This document shows positions 36,971 through 45,224 of a stretch of 64,000 bases of DNA, one piece after another. The notes below the pieces were generated by a model. It did no database searches, was not told the DNA's origin, and worked only from the letters and a program-made list of their open reading frames with translations. Location of the stretch: positions 675,501 to 739,500 of the forward strand of contig NZ_CP073745.1 of assembly GCF_024397975.1 (NCBI RefSeq), given 5' to 3'. A program made the translations under genes and the position numbers. Position 1 is the stretch's first letter. Each line of letters starts with the position of its first letter. Source of the stretch: Bacterioplanoides sp. SCSIO 12839. GTDB lineage: Bacteria; Pseudomonadota; Gammaproteobacteria; Pseudomonadales; Oceanobacteraceae.

Positions 36971-37345
36971 ATGTCGTCACTGACTCTGGTGCATTGGTTG
37001 TTAATCGGCAATTTTGCCATGTTATTGGTTGTTGGTTCCTTTTTGTGGTCGTTACGCCGACAACAGTTGCAGGAACAGTCCAGAGTCAATGCCACTCTGA
37101 TGGCGCTTGATGAAACGAATCAAGGCCTCAGTCGTAGTGCGATTGGTATGGGGCGACGTATTAAGCAGATGGAAGCACGTTTTCAGAAAGTCGAAAAAAA
37201 GGCGATGTTGCCCAACACGGATGACTCAACCTTTGAGCAGGCATCCCGTCTTGTTGGTTTAGGCGCAACCGCTGCTGAACTGGTCGACAGTTGTGGCATG
37301 GCCAGAGGCGAAGCGGAATTACTGGTGTCTCTAAAGCGGCAATAG
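36971..37345 (+). CDS. DUF2802 membrane protein, end of the che operon
   Basis: This is a 124-residue protein with one N-terminal membrane helix (LVHWLLIGNFAMLLVVGSFLW), a coiled segment, and a conserved C-terminal part with FEQASRLVGLGATAAELVDSCGMARGEAELL (residues about 88-118), typical of DUF2802. Such proteins sit directly after cheW at the end of this operon in pseudomonads and vibrios; the function is unknown. A terminator follows about 55 bases later. Confidence 0.88.
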   Translation: MSSLTLVHWLLIGNFAMLLVVGSFLWSLRRQQLQEQSRVNATLMALDETNQGLSRSAIGMGRRIKQMEARFQKVEKKAMLPNTDDSTFEQASRLVGLGATAAELVDSCGMARGEAELLVSLKRQ

Positions 37346-37398
37346 ATTGGCTACGGCTATAAACGGCTACAGAACGACTGTAGCCAACCGATGATTTT

Positions 37399-37432
37399 AA
37401 TGCCTCCACTCTAACCGGGTGGAGGCATTTTT
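37399..37432 (+). terminator. Rho-independent terminator after the chemotaxis operon
   Basis: AATGCCTCCAC and GTGGAGGCATT form a perfect 11-bp stem with a 9-base loop, followed by a T-run. It marks the end of the flagellar/chemotaxis locus. Confidence 0.92.
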
Positions 37433-37518
37433 GTATCTCTGGCTTATAACAAAAAAATACATCGCTGCACTCTGATCGTTTCTATACTGAAAAGTGTGGC
37501 CGATGGCTGGAGGTGAAA

Positions 37519-37764
37519 ATGATGAGAATATTCTGTCTGCTGGCGGTGCTGACCGCTATGATGGGAATTCAGGATACCCCAAATACATCCCGTGCTGACA
37601 GCATTCTGCTGTCACAACAGATTCATAACGCAACTTTTATGGAGAGGACGCCGGAATTCACCGACCTCTACATTATTCAGACTCCGGACAAGGGGCGTTT
37701 GATCACCATCTATTGCAACGCGTCTCACTGCTATAAACGCCGTGGCGTTCATCTCAACGTTTAG
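37519..37764 (+). CDS. Small exported protein of unknown function
   Basis: GGAGG lies 5 bases before the ATG at 37519, giving 81 residues. The N-terminus is a signal-like hydrophobic stretch (RIFCLLAVLTAMMGI). The mature part has two cysteines 5 residues apart (YCNASHCYKRRG) and a basic end, which suggests a small periplasmic protein with a disulfide or metal site. I do not recognise a family. It stands alone between a terminator and an AraC-type regulator. Confidence 0.65.
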   Translation: MMRIFCLLAVLTAMMGIQDTPNTSRADSILLSQQIHNATFMERTPEFTDLYIIQTPDKGRLITIYCNASHCYKRRGVHLNV

Positions 37765-37846
37765 TTGTTGCCGTTAATATTTGCTCTGTGTGGCCGATGA
37801 ACTTTATGATCAGGACTTTGACTGATTAGCTGAATAAAGTGCTCTC

Positions 37847-38863
37847 ATGCCGCAACCACCCATCAGAACAGTATCCGGTTTATGGATTCGTGCCTTATTG
37901 CTTGGAGCCGAGCATCAGGGGTTAGAACGCCAGGCTCTGATGGATATTGCTGGGATCGACGATGAGCTGCTGGCGCAGCCTTATTGTCGTGTCAGTCTGG
38001 ATCAGACATTAGCAATCTGGCGTGCGGCCGAATCGTTATCACCCTCGCTGGATTTTGGTCTGCTGATGGGAGAGCAGGTAAAGCCCAGCCATTTTCAGTT
38101 GTTTGCTTTGAGTCTGATGCACAGTGAAACGCTGGCTTCTGCATTGGAGAAATCCAATCGTTATACTCGCCTGGTCAGTGATGGTGGTGGATATCATCTG
38201 CAGGTTGAAGGCGATCAGGCGGCGATTATTTACCAACCGGCGATGGATAGTTTCAGTCGTCATCAGATTGATGCCGTTCTGGTGTTATTGCGCAATTTTG
38301 CCAACTGGCTGACCTGTAAATCACTGGCGTTGACCCGGGTCGAATTTATCCACCCGCAGCCTGCTGATCTGAGTCATTATCAACGTATTTTTAATGCGCC
38401 TTTGCAATTTTCCTCGACACGGAATGCGTTGGTGTTTCCGGTTGAAATTCTGCAGGAGCCTCTGGCCTTCAGTGACCAGAATCTGGCCGCAGTCCATGAA
38501 CAAATGCTGGAGCAGCAATTGGCGGCGCTGGATCAGCCCGATGTTGTCCGGTTACTTGAGCAAATGTTACGTAATGCGTTGGAGTTGTCGTTTGATCGTG
38601 AAGATGTGGCGCGTCATCTGAATATCAGCAGCCGTACCCTGCAACGTAAGTTGCAGGAAGCCGGAACGTCTTTTCAGGTTTTGCTTGAGCAAGAACGCAA
38701 ACAGCGTGCAGAGCATTTATTGGCACAAACGGAATTATCACTGACAACCATCAGTCAGCAGTTGGGTTTTGCCGAAAGCAGTGCCTTCAGTCGTGCATTT
38801 AAACGCTGGTGGAACATGACACCGCTGGAATTCCGTCAGAAAAACCATTCGATGCCAGACTGA
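37847..38863 (+). CDS. AraC-family transcriptional regulator
   Basis: The 338-residue protein has an N-terminal domain of the OruR/ArgR-like type (residues about 25-210, with RVSLDQTLAIWRAAESL) and a C-terminal double helix-turn-helix: DVARHLNISSRTLQRKL and TTISQQLGFAESSAFSRAFKRW, ending in the typical TPLEFR. The ligand and targets are unknown. The 3' end overlaps the convergent outer-membrane gene by 28 bases, leaving no room for a terminator between them. Confidence 0.92.
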   Translation: MPQPPIRTVSGLWIRALLLGAEHQGLERQALMDIAGIDDELLAQPYCRVSLDQTLAIWRAAESLSPSLDFGLLMGEQVKPSHFQLFALSLMHSETLASALEKSNRYTRLVSDGGGYHLQVEGDQAAIIYQPAMDSFSRHQIDAVLVLLRNFANWLTCKSLALTRVEFIHPQPADLSHYQRIFNAPLQFSSTRNALVFPVEILQEPLAFSDQNLAAVHEQMLEQQLAALDQPDVVRLLEQMLRNALELSFDREDVARHLNISSRTLQRKLQEAGTSFQVLLEQERKQRAEHLLAQTELSLTTISQQLGFAESSAFSRAFKRWWNMTPLEFRQKNHSMPD

Positions 38864-39750
38864 AGCTGATAGAGCAGAGCATTGCTGTTATTGAACTGGT
38901 AACGCTCGGTATCGGCCTGGTGAGAAAAATTAAAAAATTCCGCCTGGCTGCTGATCCCAAGCGAGGCACTGAAACGTTGGCTTAAGCGCCAGCGATATAA
39001 TGCCGATATATCCAAACGAACCTGGTTGAAGCGACTGTCTTGCCCACTGTCTTTGAACAGGGTTACACCGTTATCGCGCAAATACCCATAACCAATACTC
39101 ACCAGCCAATTAAGATTCCAGCCCCAGTGATGTCCCTGATAACCGCCGGATATTTGTGTGATGTTAAACAGGGCGGGGGTTAAGACTTCTACTTCGCCCG
39201 GTTGTTGCTGTTGGATATGAACCGGTTGTTTGTTCTGTTCGTAAGCAATGCGCAACGTGTTAAGTGGCTGTTGGGCATCCAATAATGTCAGATCAATACC
39301 GTAGCGTAATTGCTGGCGTTCAATGAATAAGTTTTGTCCTTTGGCGATCACCTGTTGAGTTCGTGACCAGTAGGTATTTTCTTTCAGCTCACTTTTCAGC
39401 TGTTGCTGTTGATAGTCCGCGACGAATGCCAACTGGAATTGCTGAAAGCGCCTGATGGGTAAACGAATGCCGAATTGCTGGAATTGAGCATCCGCTCCTG
39501 CTTCAGAAAACTCACTGGGAATGGCGCTCAATCCTTGTAACTCAGGTAAATCAGGAAACCAGCGGTTTTCTCCAGTGGTTGGGTTTTGCCGCAGATAACA
39601 GGCACCAGCGAGGTATTGATCTGCTGAAGAGGTCAGTATGTCTGACATTGGCAGGGTGGCGCTGATAAATACTGGCCCACAACCAACAAGATGGCGGGCC
39701 TGGAGCGTGGCAGGCAAGGATAAAAAAACGAGCAACAAAAAGACTTTCAT
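38836..39750 (-). CDS. Putative outer-membrane beta-barrel protein
   Basis: This is a 304-residue protein with a signal peptide (MKVFLLLVFLSLPATLQA). The second half alternates polar and aromatic residues, as in barrel strands (GWNLNWLVSIGYGYL, VRLDISALYRWRLS, NALLYQLQSGIEWFF). The last residue is Phe, the usual outer-membrane insertion signal. There are two early cysteines (C24 and C51). I do not recognise the family. It lies 72 bases downstream of bcp on the same strand and may be co-transcribed. Confidence 0.7.
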   Translation of the reverse strand: MKVFLLLVFLSLPATLQARHLVGCGPVFISATLPMSDILTSSADQYLAGACYLRQNPTTGENRWFPDLPELQGLSAIPSEFSEAGADAQFQQFGIRLPIRRFQQFQLAFVADYQQQQLKSELKENTYWSRTQQVIAKGQNLFIERQQLRYGIDLTLLDAQQPLNTLRIAYEQNKQPVHIQQQQPGEVEVLTPALFNITQISGGYQGHHWGWNLNWLVSIGYGYLRDNGVTLFKDSGQDSRFNQVRLDISALYRWRLSQRFSASLGISSQAEFFNFSHQADTERYQFNNSNALLYQLQSGIEWFF

Positions 39751-39822
39751 TGCTCGTTTATCGGCGGACAGAATCAGTTCTTGAAGGTCGTTCAGAACGA
39801 TTCCGTTGCGACCTGAGCTGTG

Positions 39823-40299
39823 TTAAAGACTTCTAAGAATTTCAAGGACGTCATCGTGATGGCTTTTGGTTTTCACCTTTTCCATGATGTGTACCAGGTT
39901 ACCTTCAGGATCAATAATGAAGGTCAGGCGATGAATCCCCTCATATTCTTTGCCCATGAACTTTTTCAGAGCCCACACGCCATAATCATCGGCAATTTTA
40001 TGTTCCGGATCCGATAGCAAGGTGAAGTTCAGCTCGTCGCGCTCAGTAAATTTTACCAGGCGTTTGGTTTCATCCGGGCTGATGCCTAGTACTACGGCAT
40101 TCAGCTTTTCAAATTCAGATTTATGATCACGAATACCCTGTGCTTGTACGGTGCAACCTGGGGTCATGGCTTTTGGGTAAAAATACAAAACAACCGTTTT
40201 GCCACGTAAGTCTTTCAGCGAGACGTTATTGCCATCCTGATCAAGGGTTGAAAAATCCGGTGCAGCTTTGCCAATTTCAGGCAGGTTTAACTTGCTCAT
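39823..40299 (-). CDS. bcp: Thioredoxin-dependent peroxiredoxin Bcp
   Basis: Bcp reduces hydroperoxides with thiols. The 158-residue protein has the peroxidatic cysteine in AMTPGCTVQAQGIRD. E. coli Bcp carries a second, resolving cysteine five residues later (TVQACGLRD); here that position is Gln, so this is probably a 1-Cys type that needs an external resolving thiol. Other family features (YPKAMTPGCT, NFTLLSDPEHK, GIHRLTFIID) are intact. Confidence 0.94.
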   Translation of the reverse strand: MSKLNLPEIGKAAPDFSTLDQDGNNVSLKDLRGKTVVLYFYPKAMTPGCTVQAQGIRDHKSEFEKLNAVVLGISPDETKRLVKFTERDELNFTLLSDPEHKIADDYGVWALKKFMGKEYEGIHRLTFIIDPEGNLVHIMEKVKTKSHHDDVLEILRSL

Positions 40300-40319
40300 A
40301 CAATGCTCTTGTTACGGTA

Positions 40320-40347
40320 TTTTATGATATGGGTTTTATGATATGGA
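40320..40347. repeat. Tandem 14-bp repeat upstream of bcp
   Basis: TTTTATGATATGG occurs twice in direct succession, separated by one base, 20-48 bases before the bcp start. Read on the minus strand it gives two CATATCAT units that could contain -10 elements or be a regulator site. Confidence 0.5.
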
Positions 40348-40383
40348 CGTTGTGATTAAGGCTATCGTATGGCGGGAAGAAAT

Positions 40384-40421
40384 CAACCGCGAAAAGAGCA
40401 GGGTTTTCACGGTTGTTTTTT
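40384..40421 (-). terminator. Hairpin terminator candidate downstream of the nrd operon
   Basis: CAACCGCGAAAA and TTTTCACGGTTG pair at 11 of 12 positions around an 8-base loop. On the plus strand a T6 run follows; on the minus strand, where the genes lie, the tail is only ATTTCTT. It may be bidirectional. It separates the 92-residue gene from bcp. Confidence 0.5.
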
Positions 40422-40456
40422 CATTTTAATGCAGCAAAGCATTACCGTTTAGTGCA

Positions 40457-40735
40457 TTACAGGTTAATGCACTGATCTTTCAGGTAAGACGTCAGAGTTT
40501 CTTTGGCTTTATTGCCTGCCGGGCTGTTGCGGAATAAAAACTCATGGGTTTTATTTTCCATTACCAGTAATACATCGGCGCAAAAATCACCGTCATGTTC
40601 TGCGCGCACCGGGCGCATACGGGCTTCAACCAGAGTGTTCAGATTGATGTAGAAATCGCCTGGAATTTCTTCCAGGTGATCGCGTGCACTCATACGAACC
40701 ATGGCGACATTCGGTGTAATACAGATATAAGACAT
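40457..40735 (-). CDS. Conserved-looking small protein of unknown function
   Basis: This 92-residue soluble protein has no signal peptide or known motif. It has three cysteines (YICITP, DFCADVLLV, DQCINL) and segments such as FYINLNTLVEARMRPV and NKTHEFLFRNSPAGNKAKETL. It lies 128 bases downstream of the nrd-associated ferredoxin gene on the same strand, with GAGAAGGGAACCC just before the ATG. Whether it belongs to the nrd operon cannot be told. Confidence 0.65.
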   Translation of the reverse strand: MSYICITPNVAMVRMSARDHLEEIPGDFYINLNTLVEARMRPVRAEHDGDFCADVLLVMENKTHEFLFRNSPAGNKAKETLTSYLKDQCINL

Positions 40736-40863
40736 GCTGGGTTCCCTTCTCTACTTGTTGTTAATTGATTTATTAAAGACAAGTTTGATGGTAGATCAAG
40801 AGCCGCTATCAATAATTGATTTACAGCAGGTAATTGACCCTACATAAATTGAGGGAACAGAGC

Positions 40864-41331
40864 TTAGTCGATCTTAATTTTCAGATTCGATTTAGGGATG
40901 CAGCAACAAGGCAGAATTTCATCTTCATTCACCCAGGCCATTGGTTCTTCATTGTAGTGCACGTCACCTTCCAGCAGCTGAACCCGACAGCTGCCACAAT
41001 AACCTTCACGGCATTGGTAATGCACATCAACATTCTGCGACTCAAGCGACTCCAGCAAGGTATGAGCGTGTTGGAACTGAACAGCCTGAACATCAGCACC
41101 TTGTTCAACACTTACGGCATAAACCGGTTTGGCCATGCCATCCAGTTCAATCTGAGGATTGACTTCAGGCTGTTCGGCGTTGCCTTCCGGTAAGTAGAGT
41201 TCACCTTGCAGGGCAGATTCGTCAGTTTCCGGAATCACAGGCTCCAACTCAAACTGATCCGCTTTAAACGACTCAGCATTGAGTTGGAAGGTATCGTCTT
41301 TTTTATCCGACATAGCTAATGCAGCAGACAT
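40864..41331 (-). CDS. yfaE: 2Fe-2S ferredoxin of the class Ia ribonucleotide reductase operon (YfaE-like) with N-terminal extension
   Basis: The C-terminal half carries CREGYCGSCRVQLL and LPCCCIPKSNLKIKID, closely matching YfaE, which supplies electrons to rebuild the diferric-tyrosyl cofactor of NrdB. YfaE has about 84 residues; this protein has 155, with an acidic N-terminal extension of about 70 residues (FELEPVIPETDESALQGEL). AAGGTGA stands before the ATG, right after the nrdB stop 11 bases upstream, so the start and co-translation look sound. Confidence 0.88.
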   Translation of the reverse strand: MSAALAMSDKKDDTFQLNAESFKADQFELEPVIPETDESALQGELYLPEGNAEQPEVNPQIELDGMAKPVYAVSVEQGADVQAVQFQHAHTLLESLESQNVDVHYQCREGYCGSCRVQLLEGDVHYNEEPMAWVNEDEILPCCCIPKSNLKIKID

Positions 41332-41342
41332 CCCGTGTCACC

Positions 41343-42473
41343 TTAAAGATCAAAATCACCAAAGTCACTGGTATCGACTTCACTGTCGATGGCACCCACC
41401 AGGTAGGAGCTGATTTCTGCTTCCTGTGGGGCAACCTGCACGTTGTCGCTGTTTAACCAGGCGTTAATCCATGGCAGCGGGTTGTTTTTGGTTTCAAAGA
41501 TCGGGTCAAAACCCAGAGCACCAATGCGTTGGTTGGTGATGTATTCTACGTACTGGCACAGGATATCTTTATTCAGGCCAATCATGGAGCCATCTTTAAA
41601 CAGGTATTCAGCCCATTCTTTTTCCTGCTCCGCCGCTTCACGGAAAATAGTGACCATATCACCGCGGCACTCTTCAGCAATTTCTGCAAATTCCGGGTCG
41701 TCTTTACCACGAGCCATAATCTGCAGCATATGCTGAGTACCGGTTAAGTGCAGGGCTTCATCACGAGCAATTAACTTGATGATTTTGGCATTGCCTTCCA
41801 TTTTGGCGCGTTCGGCAAACGCAAATGAGCAAGCAAAGCTAACGTAAAAACGGATGGCTTCCAGTACATTAACGGAAATCATCATGCGGTACATACGGCG
41901 CTTTAATTCACGCAGGTTGACCTCAATGGTCTCGCCATTAATCGTATGTGTACCTTCACCTAACTGGATGTAATAGTTAGACAACGCGATAAAGTCGTCG
42001 TAATGCTTGGTGACCGATTCCGCACGTTTAGTGATGTGTTCGTTCTTGGTGATATCGTCAAAAATTTCGGCCGGGTTAGGCACGATATTGCGCACGATAT
42101 GGGTGTACGAACGGCTGTGAATGGTTTCACTGAATGACCAGGTTTCAATCCAGGTTTCCAGCTCTGGCAAAGATACCACCGGCAAAAGTGCTACGTTTGG
42201 CGAGCGACCCTGAACCGAATCCAACAACGTTTGGTATTTCAGGTTAGAAACAAAAATATGTTTCTCATGCTCTGGTAAATCAAGAAAATCTTTACGGTCG
42301 TTGGTTAAATCCACTTCCTCCGGACGCCAGAAAAACGACAATTGTTTTTCGATCAGGTTTTCGAAAATTTTGTGTTTTTGTTGGTCGTAACGTGCGACGT
42401 TGACGTGCTCACCAAAAAACATCGGTTGAGCAAAGGTATCAAATTCGTTGCGGTTAAAAGTGGTATAAGCCAT
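41343..42473 (-). CDS. nrdB: Class Ia ribonucleotide reductase beta subunit NrdB
   Basis: NrdB houses the diiron centre and tyrosyl radical. The 376-residue protein has the radical-tyrosine segment [11 protein letters not shown], iron ligands in [15 protein letters not shown] and WRPEEVDL, and the C-terminal DFGDFDL tail that docks on NrdA. It follows nrdA by 81 bases that contain a hairpin, and the maintenance ferredoxin follows. Confidence 0.97.
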   Translation of the reverse strand: MAYTTFNRNEFDTFAQPMFFGEHVNVARYDQQKHKIFENLIEKQLSFFWRPEEVDLTNDRKDFLDLPEHEKHIFVSNLKYQTLLDSVQGRSPNVALLPVVSLPELETWIETWSFSETIHSRSYTHIVRNIVPNPAEIFDDITKNEHITKRAESVTKHYDDFIALSNYYIQLGEGTHTINGETIEVNLRELKRRMYRMMISVNVLEAIRFYVSFACSFAFAERAKMEGNAKIIKLIARDEALHLTGTQHMLQIMARGKDDPEFAEIAEECRGDMVTIFREAAEQEKEWAEYLFKDGSMIGLNKDILCQYVEYITNQRIGALGFDPIFETKNNPLPWINAWLNSDNVQVAPQEAEISSYLVGAIDSEVDTSDFGDFDL

Positions 42474-42490
42474 TCGTTTCTTCTCGATGA

Positions 42491-42512
42491 CGGTGCTGCA
42501 GAAACAGCACCG
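42491..42512 (-). other. Hairpin between nrdA and nrdB
   Basis: CGGTGCTG and CAGCACCG form a perfect 8-bp stem with a 6-base loop. No T-run follows on the minus strand, so it is more likely to affect mRNA processing or relative expression than to end transcription. Confidence 0.5.
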
Positions 42513-42554
42513 CCGGATTTGTCGTTTTGTAGTGTGTGGATTCCTGAGCAGGAA

Positions 42555-44828
42555 TCAGATCTTACAAGCGCCGCCTTCACAGCCGTCATCTTCTGGTTCG
42601 GCCGCTTGTGGGTCTTCCATACCATCACGGGTGTTGTGGTAGTACAGAGTTTTTAAACCATTTTTATACGCTGTCAGCAGGTCTTTCAGCAGTTGTTGCA
42701 TCGGTACCTTGCCGCCAAAACGCGATGGGTCGTAGTTGGTGTTGGCCGAAATCGCCTGGTCGACGAACTTCTGCATAATGCCGACCAGTTGCAGGTAGCC
42801 CTGGTTGTCCGGGATTTGCCATAACAACTCGTACTGACTTTTCAGCTTGTCGTATTCCGGCACCACCTGTTTCAGGATGCCGTCTTTACTTTGTTTCACA
42901 CTGATATAGCCACGCGGTGGTTCAATACCATTGGTAGCGTTACTGATCTGAGAGGACGTCTCAGAAGGCATCAGAGCAGTCAGTGTGGAGTTACGCAGGC
43001 CGTGTTCTTTGATGTCGCTGCGCAGGGATTCCCAATCCAGTTGCAGTGCTTCATCACAGAAGCTATCGACTTCTTTCTTGTAGCTGTCGATTGGCAATAC
43101 GCCCTGGGCATAGGTGGTGTCATCAAACAGTTCACACTTACCTTGTTCTTTGGCCAGTTCATTCGATGCTTTTAACAACCAATACTGAATCGCTTCAAAA
43201 GTACGATGGGTCAGGCCGTTGGCACTGCCGTCGGAATATTTCACGCCGTTTTTGGCTAAGTAATAGGCATAGTTGATCACGCCCACACCCAGAGTACGGC
43301 GGCCCAGGCTGGCGCGTTGAGCGGCCGTTACCGGGTAGTCCTGATAACTCAGCAGGCTGTCGAGGGCGCGTACAATCAAGTCAGCCAGTTCTTCCAGTTC
43401 GTTCAGGTCTTCGACCGTTCCGAGGTTAAAGGCAGCCAACGTACACAAGGCAATCTCGCCATTTTCATCATTGATTTCATTCAATGGTTTGGTTGGCAGG
43501 GCAATTTCCAGGCACAGGTTTGACTGGCGAACCGGAGCGCGTTTCGGGTTAAACGGGCTGTGGGTATTACAGTGGTCGACGTTTTGTACATAAATACGGC
43601 CGGTGCTGGCACGTTCCTGCATCATGGCCGAGAACAGATCAACCGCTTTGACAGTTTGCTTACGAATGCTGTCGTCGGCTTCGTATTTTTTGTACAGCTG
43701 GTCAAACAGTTCCTGATCTTCAAAGAAAGCATCATACAGACCCGGTACATCCGATGGTGAGAACAGGGTAATATTGCCGTTTTTGATCAGGCGCTCGTAC
43801 ATGGTTTTGTTGATCTGTACGCCGTAGTCCAGGTGACGCACACGGTTTTCTTCAACACCCCGGTTGTTTTTCAGTACCAGCAGGCTTTCAACTTCCAGGT
43901 GCCACAATGGGTAGAACAAGGTCGCTGCACCACCACGAACACCGCCCTGAGAACAGGACTTCACCGCGGTCTGGAAGTGTTTGTAGAACGGAATACAACC
44001 GGTATGGAAGGCTTCACCACCGCGAATTGGACTGCCCAATGCGCGAATGCGACCGCCATTGATGCCAATGCCAGCGCGTTGAGAAACGTATTTAACAATG
44101 GCGCCAGCGGTGGCATTAATAGAATCCAGGCTGTCGCCGGCTTCAATTAATACACAAGAACTGAACTGACGTGTTGGCGTACGAACACCGGCCATGATTG
44201 GGGTTGGTAGCGACAGTTTGAACGTGGATACCGCATCGTAGAAACGTTTGATGTAGTCCAGGCGACGCTCTTTGTCATACGAGGCGAACAGGCACGCAGC
44301 AATTAACACGTACAGGAACTGAGCACTTTCATACACTTCGCCGGTTACCCGGTTTTGTACCAGGTATTTGCCTTCCAGCTGCTTAACCGCAGCGTAGCTG
44401 AAGTTCATATCGCGCGAATGGTCGATAAACGCATCCATCGCGGCAAATTCTTCAGCGGTATAGTCTTCCAGCAAATGCTGGTCATAACGCTGGCTGTCGA
44501 CCATTTTGGTCACATGGTCGTACAGCGCGGGTGGCTCAAAGCAGCCATAGGCTTTTTTGCGCAGGTGGAAAATATTCAGACGTGCTGCCAGATACTGATA
44601 GTCCGGAGACTCTTCAGAGATCAGGTCAGCCGCTGCTTTGATCAGGGTTTCATGAATTTCAGAGGTTTGAATACCATCAAAAAACTGCAGATGGGCTTTC
44701 AGCTCAACTTCAGAAACGGACACTTTGTCCAGGCCATCGGCGGCCCAGGTAACTACTTTGTGAATTTTCTCGAGGTCGAGAGATTCCTTGCGCCCGTCAC
44801 GTTTGCTGACTTGGAGCTGACTGTTCAT
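42555..44828 (-). CDS. nrdA: Class Ia ribonucleotide reductase alpha subunit NrdA
   Basis: NrdA reduces ribonucleoside diphosphates. I use the ATG at 44828 (757 residues); an in-frame TTG lies 21 bases upstream. An N-terminal ATP-cone begins VSKRDGRKESLDLEKI. The catalytic barrel has FSSCVLIEAGDSLDSI, SNLCLEIALPTKPL and PSETSSQISNATNG, and the C-terminal redox pair is CEGGACKI. The leader carries NrdR and DnaA sites (45004-45050). Confidence 0.97.
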   Translation of the reverse strand: MNSQLQVSKRDGRKESLDLEKIHKVVTWAADGLDKVSVSEVELKAHLQFFDGIQTSEIHETLIKAAADLISEESPDYQYLAARLNIFHLRKKAYGCFEPPALYDHVTKMVDSQRYDQHLLEDYTAEEFAAMDAFIDHSRDMNFSYAAVKQLEGKYLVQNRVTGEVYESAQFLYVLIAACLFASYDKERRLDYIKRFYDAVSTFKLSLPTPIMAGVRTPTRQFSSCVLIEAGDSLDSINATAGAIVKYVSQRAGIGINGGRIRALGSPIRGGEAFHTGCIPFYKHFQTAVKSCSQGGVRGGAATLFYPLWHLEVESLLVLKNNRGVEENRVRHLDYGVQINKTMYERLIKNGNITLFSPSDVPGLYDAFFEDQELFDQLYKKYEADDSIRKQTVKAVDLFSAMMQERASTGRIYVQNVDHCNTHSPFNPKRAPVRQSNLCLEIALPTKPLNEINDENGEIALCTLAAFNLGTVEDLNELEELADLIVRALDSLLSYQDYPVTAAQRASLGRRTLGVGVINYAYYLAKNGVKYSDGSANGLTHRTFEAIQYWLLKASNELAKEQGKCELFDDTTYAQGVLPIDSYKKEVDSFCDEALQLDWESLRSDIKEHGLRNSTLTALMPSETSSQISNATNGIEPPRGYISVKQSKDGILKQVVPEYDKLKSQYELLWQIPDNQGYLQLVGIMQKFVDQAISANTNYDPSRFGGKVPMQQLLKDLLTAYKNGLKTLYYHNTRDGMEDPQAAEPEDDGCEGGACKI

Positions 44829-45003
44829 GCTGATTGTGCCTGTATTCAAGGGAAACTACTCCATCTATCCCTGATAGAAATGTTGTGGATCCATATGATT
44901 GACGCTGGATGAAAAACCCTGTAGAGCTTGTCTAAGTGACTGACTTATCGATGGATTTCTAAAGCGCGTAGCACAAGATAATGCGGTGCAGGTGGGTTTT
45001 CAA

Positions 45004-45019
45004 CCCCAATATATAGTGT
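45004..45019. promoter_or_regulatory. NrdR box 1 upstream of nrdA
   Basis: CCCCAATATATAGTGT matches the NrdR consensus ACACWATATATWGTGT at 14 of 16 positions. It lies about 175 bases before nrdA, inside the 396-base gap between nrdA and rstA. NrdR represses ribonucleotide reductase genes in most bacteria. Confidence 0.75.
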
Positions 45020-45034
45020 GTTTGTAAAATCTCA

Positions 45035-45050
45035 TGTGGATAACTTGTGT
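45035..45050. promoter_or_regulatory. Exact DnaA box overlapping a degenerate second NrdR box
   Basis: TGTGGATAA at 45035-45043 is the exact reverse complement of the DnaA box TTATCCACA. The 16 bases 45035-45050 also match the NrdR consensus at 9 positions, mainly the GTGT half, and start 31 bp after box 1, the three-turn spacing expected for NrdR pairs. DnaA control of nrdAB is known in E. coli. I saw nothing else convincing in the 44829-45224 gap. Confidence 0.6.
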
Positions 45051-45224
45051 GTAGTTGGTGGACAGCATTTTGATGATTTTATGCAGCCATTATCCTGTCT
45101 GGATTGGTCAGATAAGCGCATTTTTACAAATGTTTTTCCGTTACTATGCAACAAAGCGTAACTGGGTCTAAAGTTAAAAAGAAGCAGCCGGTTGGCGAAG
45201 TAGTTTAAGGATTGGTAATAAACC

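Noticed and set aside
37773-37798. Sigma-28-like promoter TAATATTT-N10-GCCGATGA before the AraC-type gene
   Set aside because: The -35 and spacing are off consensus and the downstream gene is not an obvious flagellar-class target; too weak to call.
44355-44912. 185-codon open frame antisense to nrdA
   Set aside because: It mirrors nrdA codons and has no family features; nrdA is certain on the other strand.
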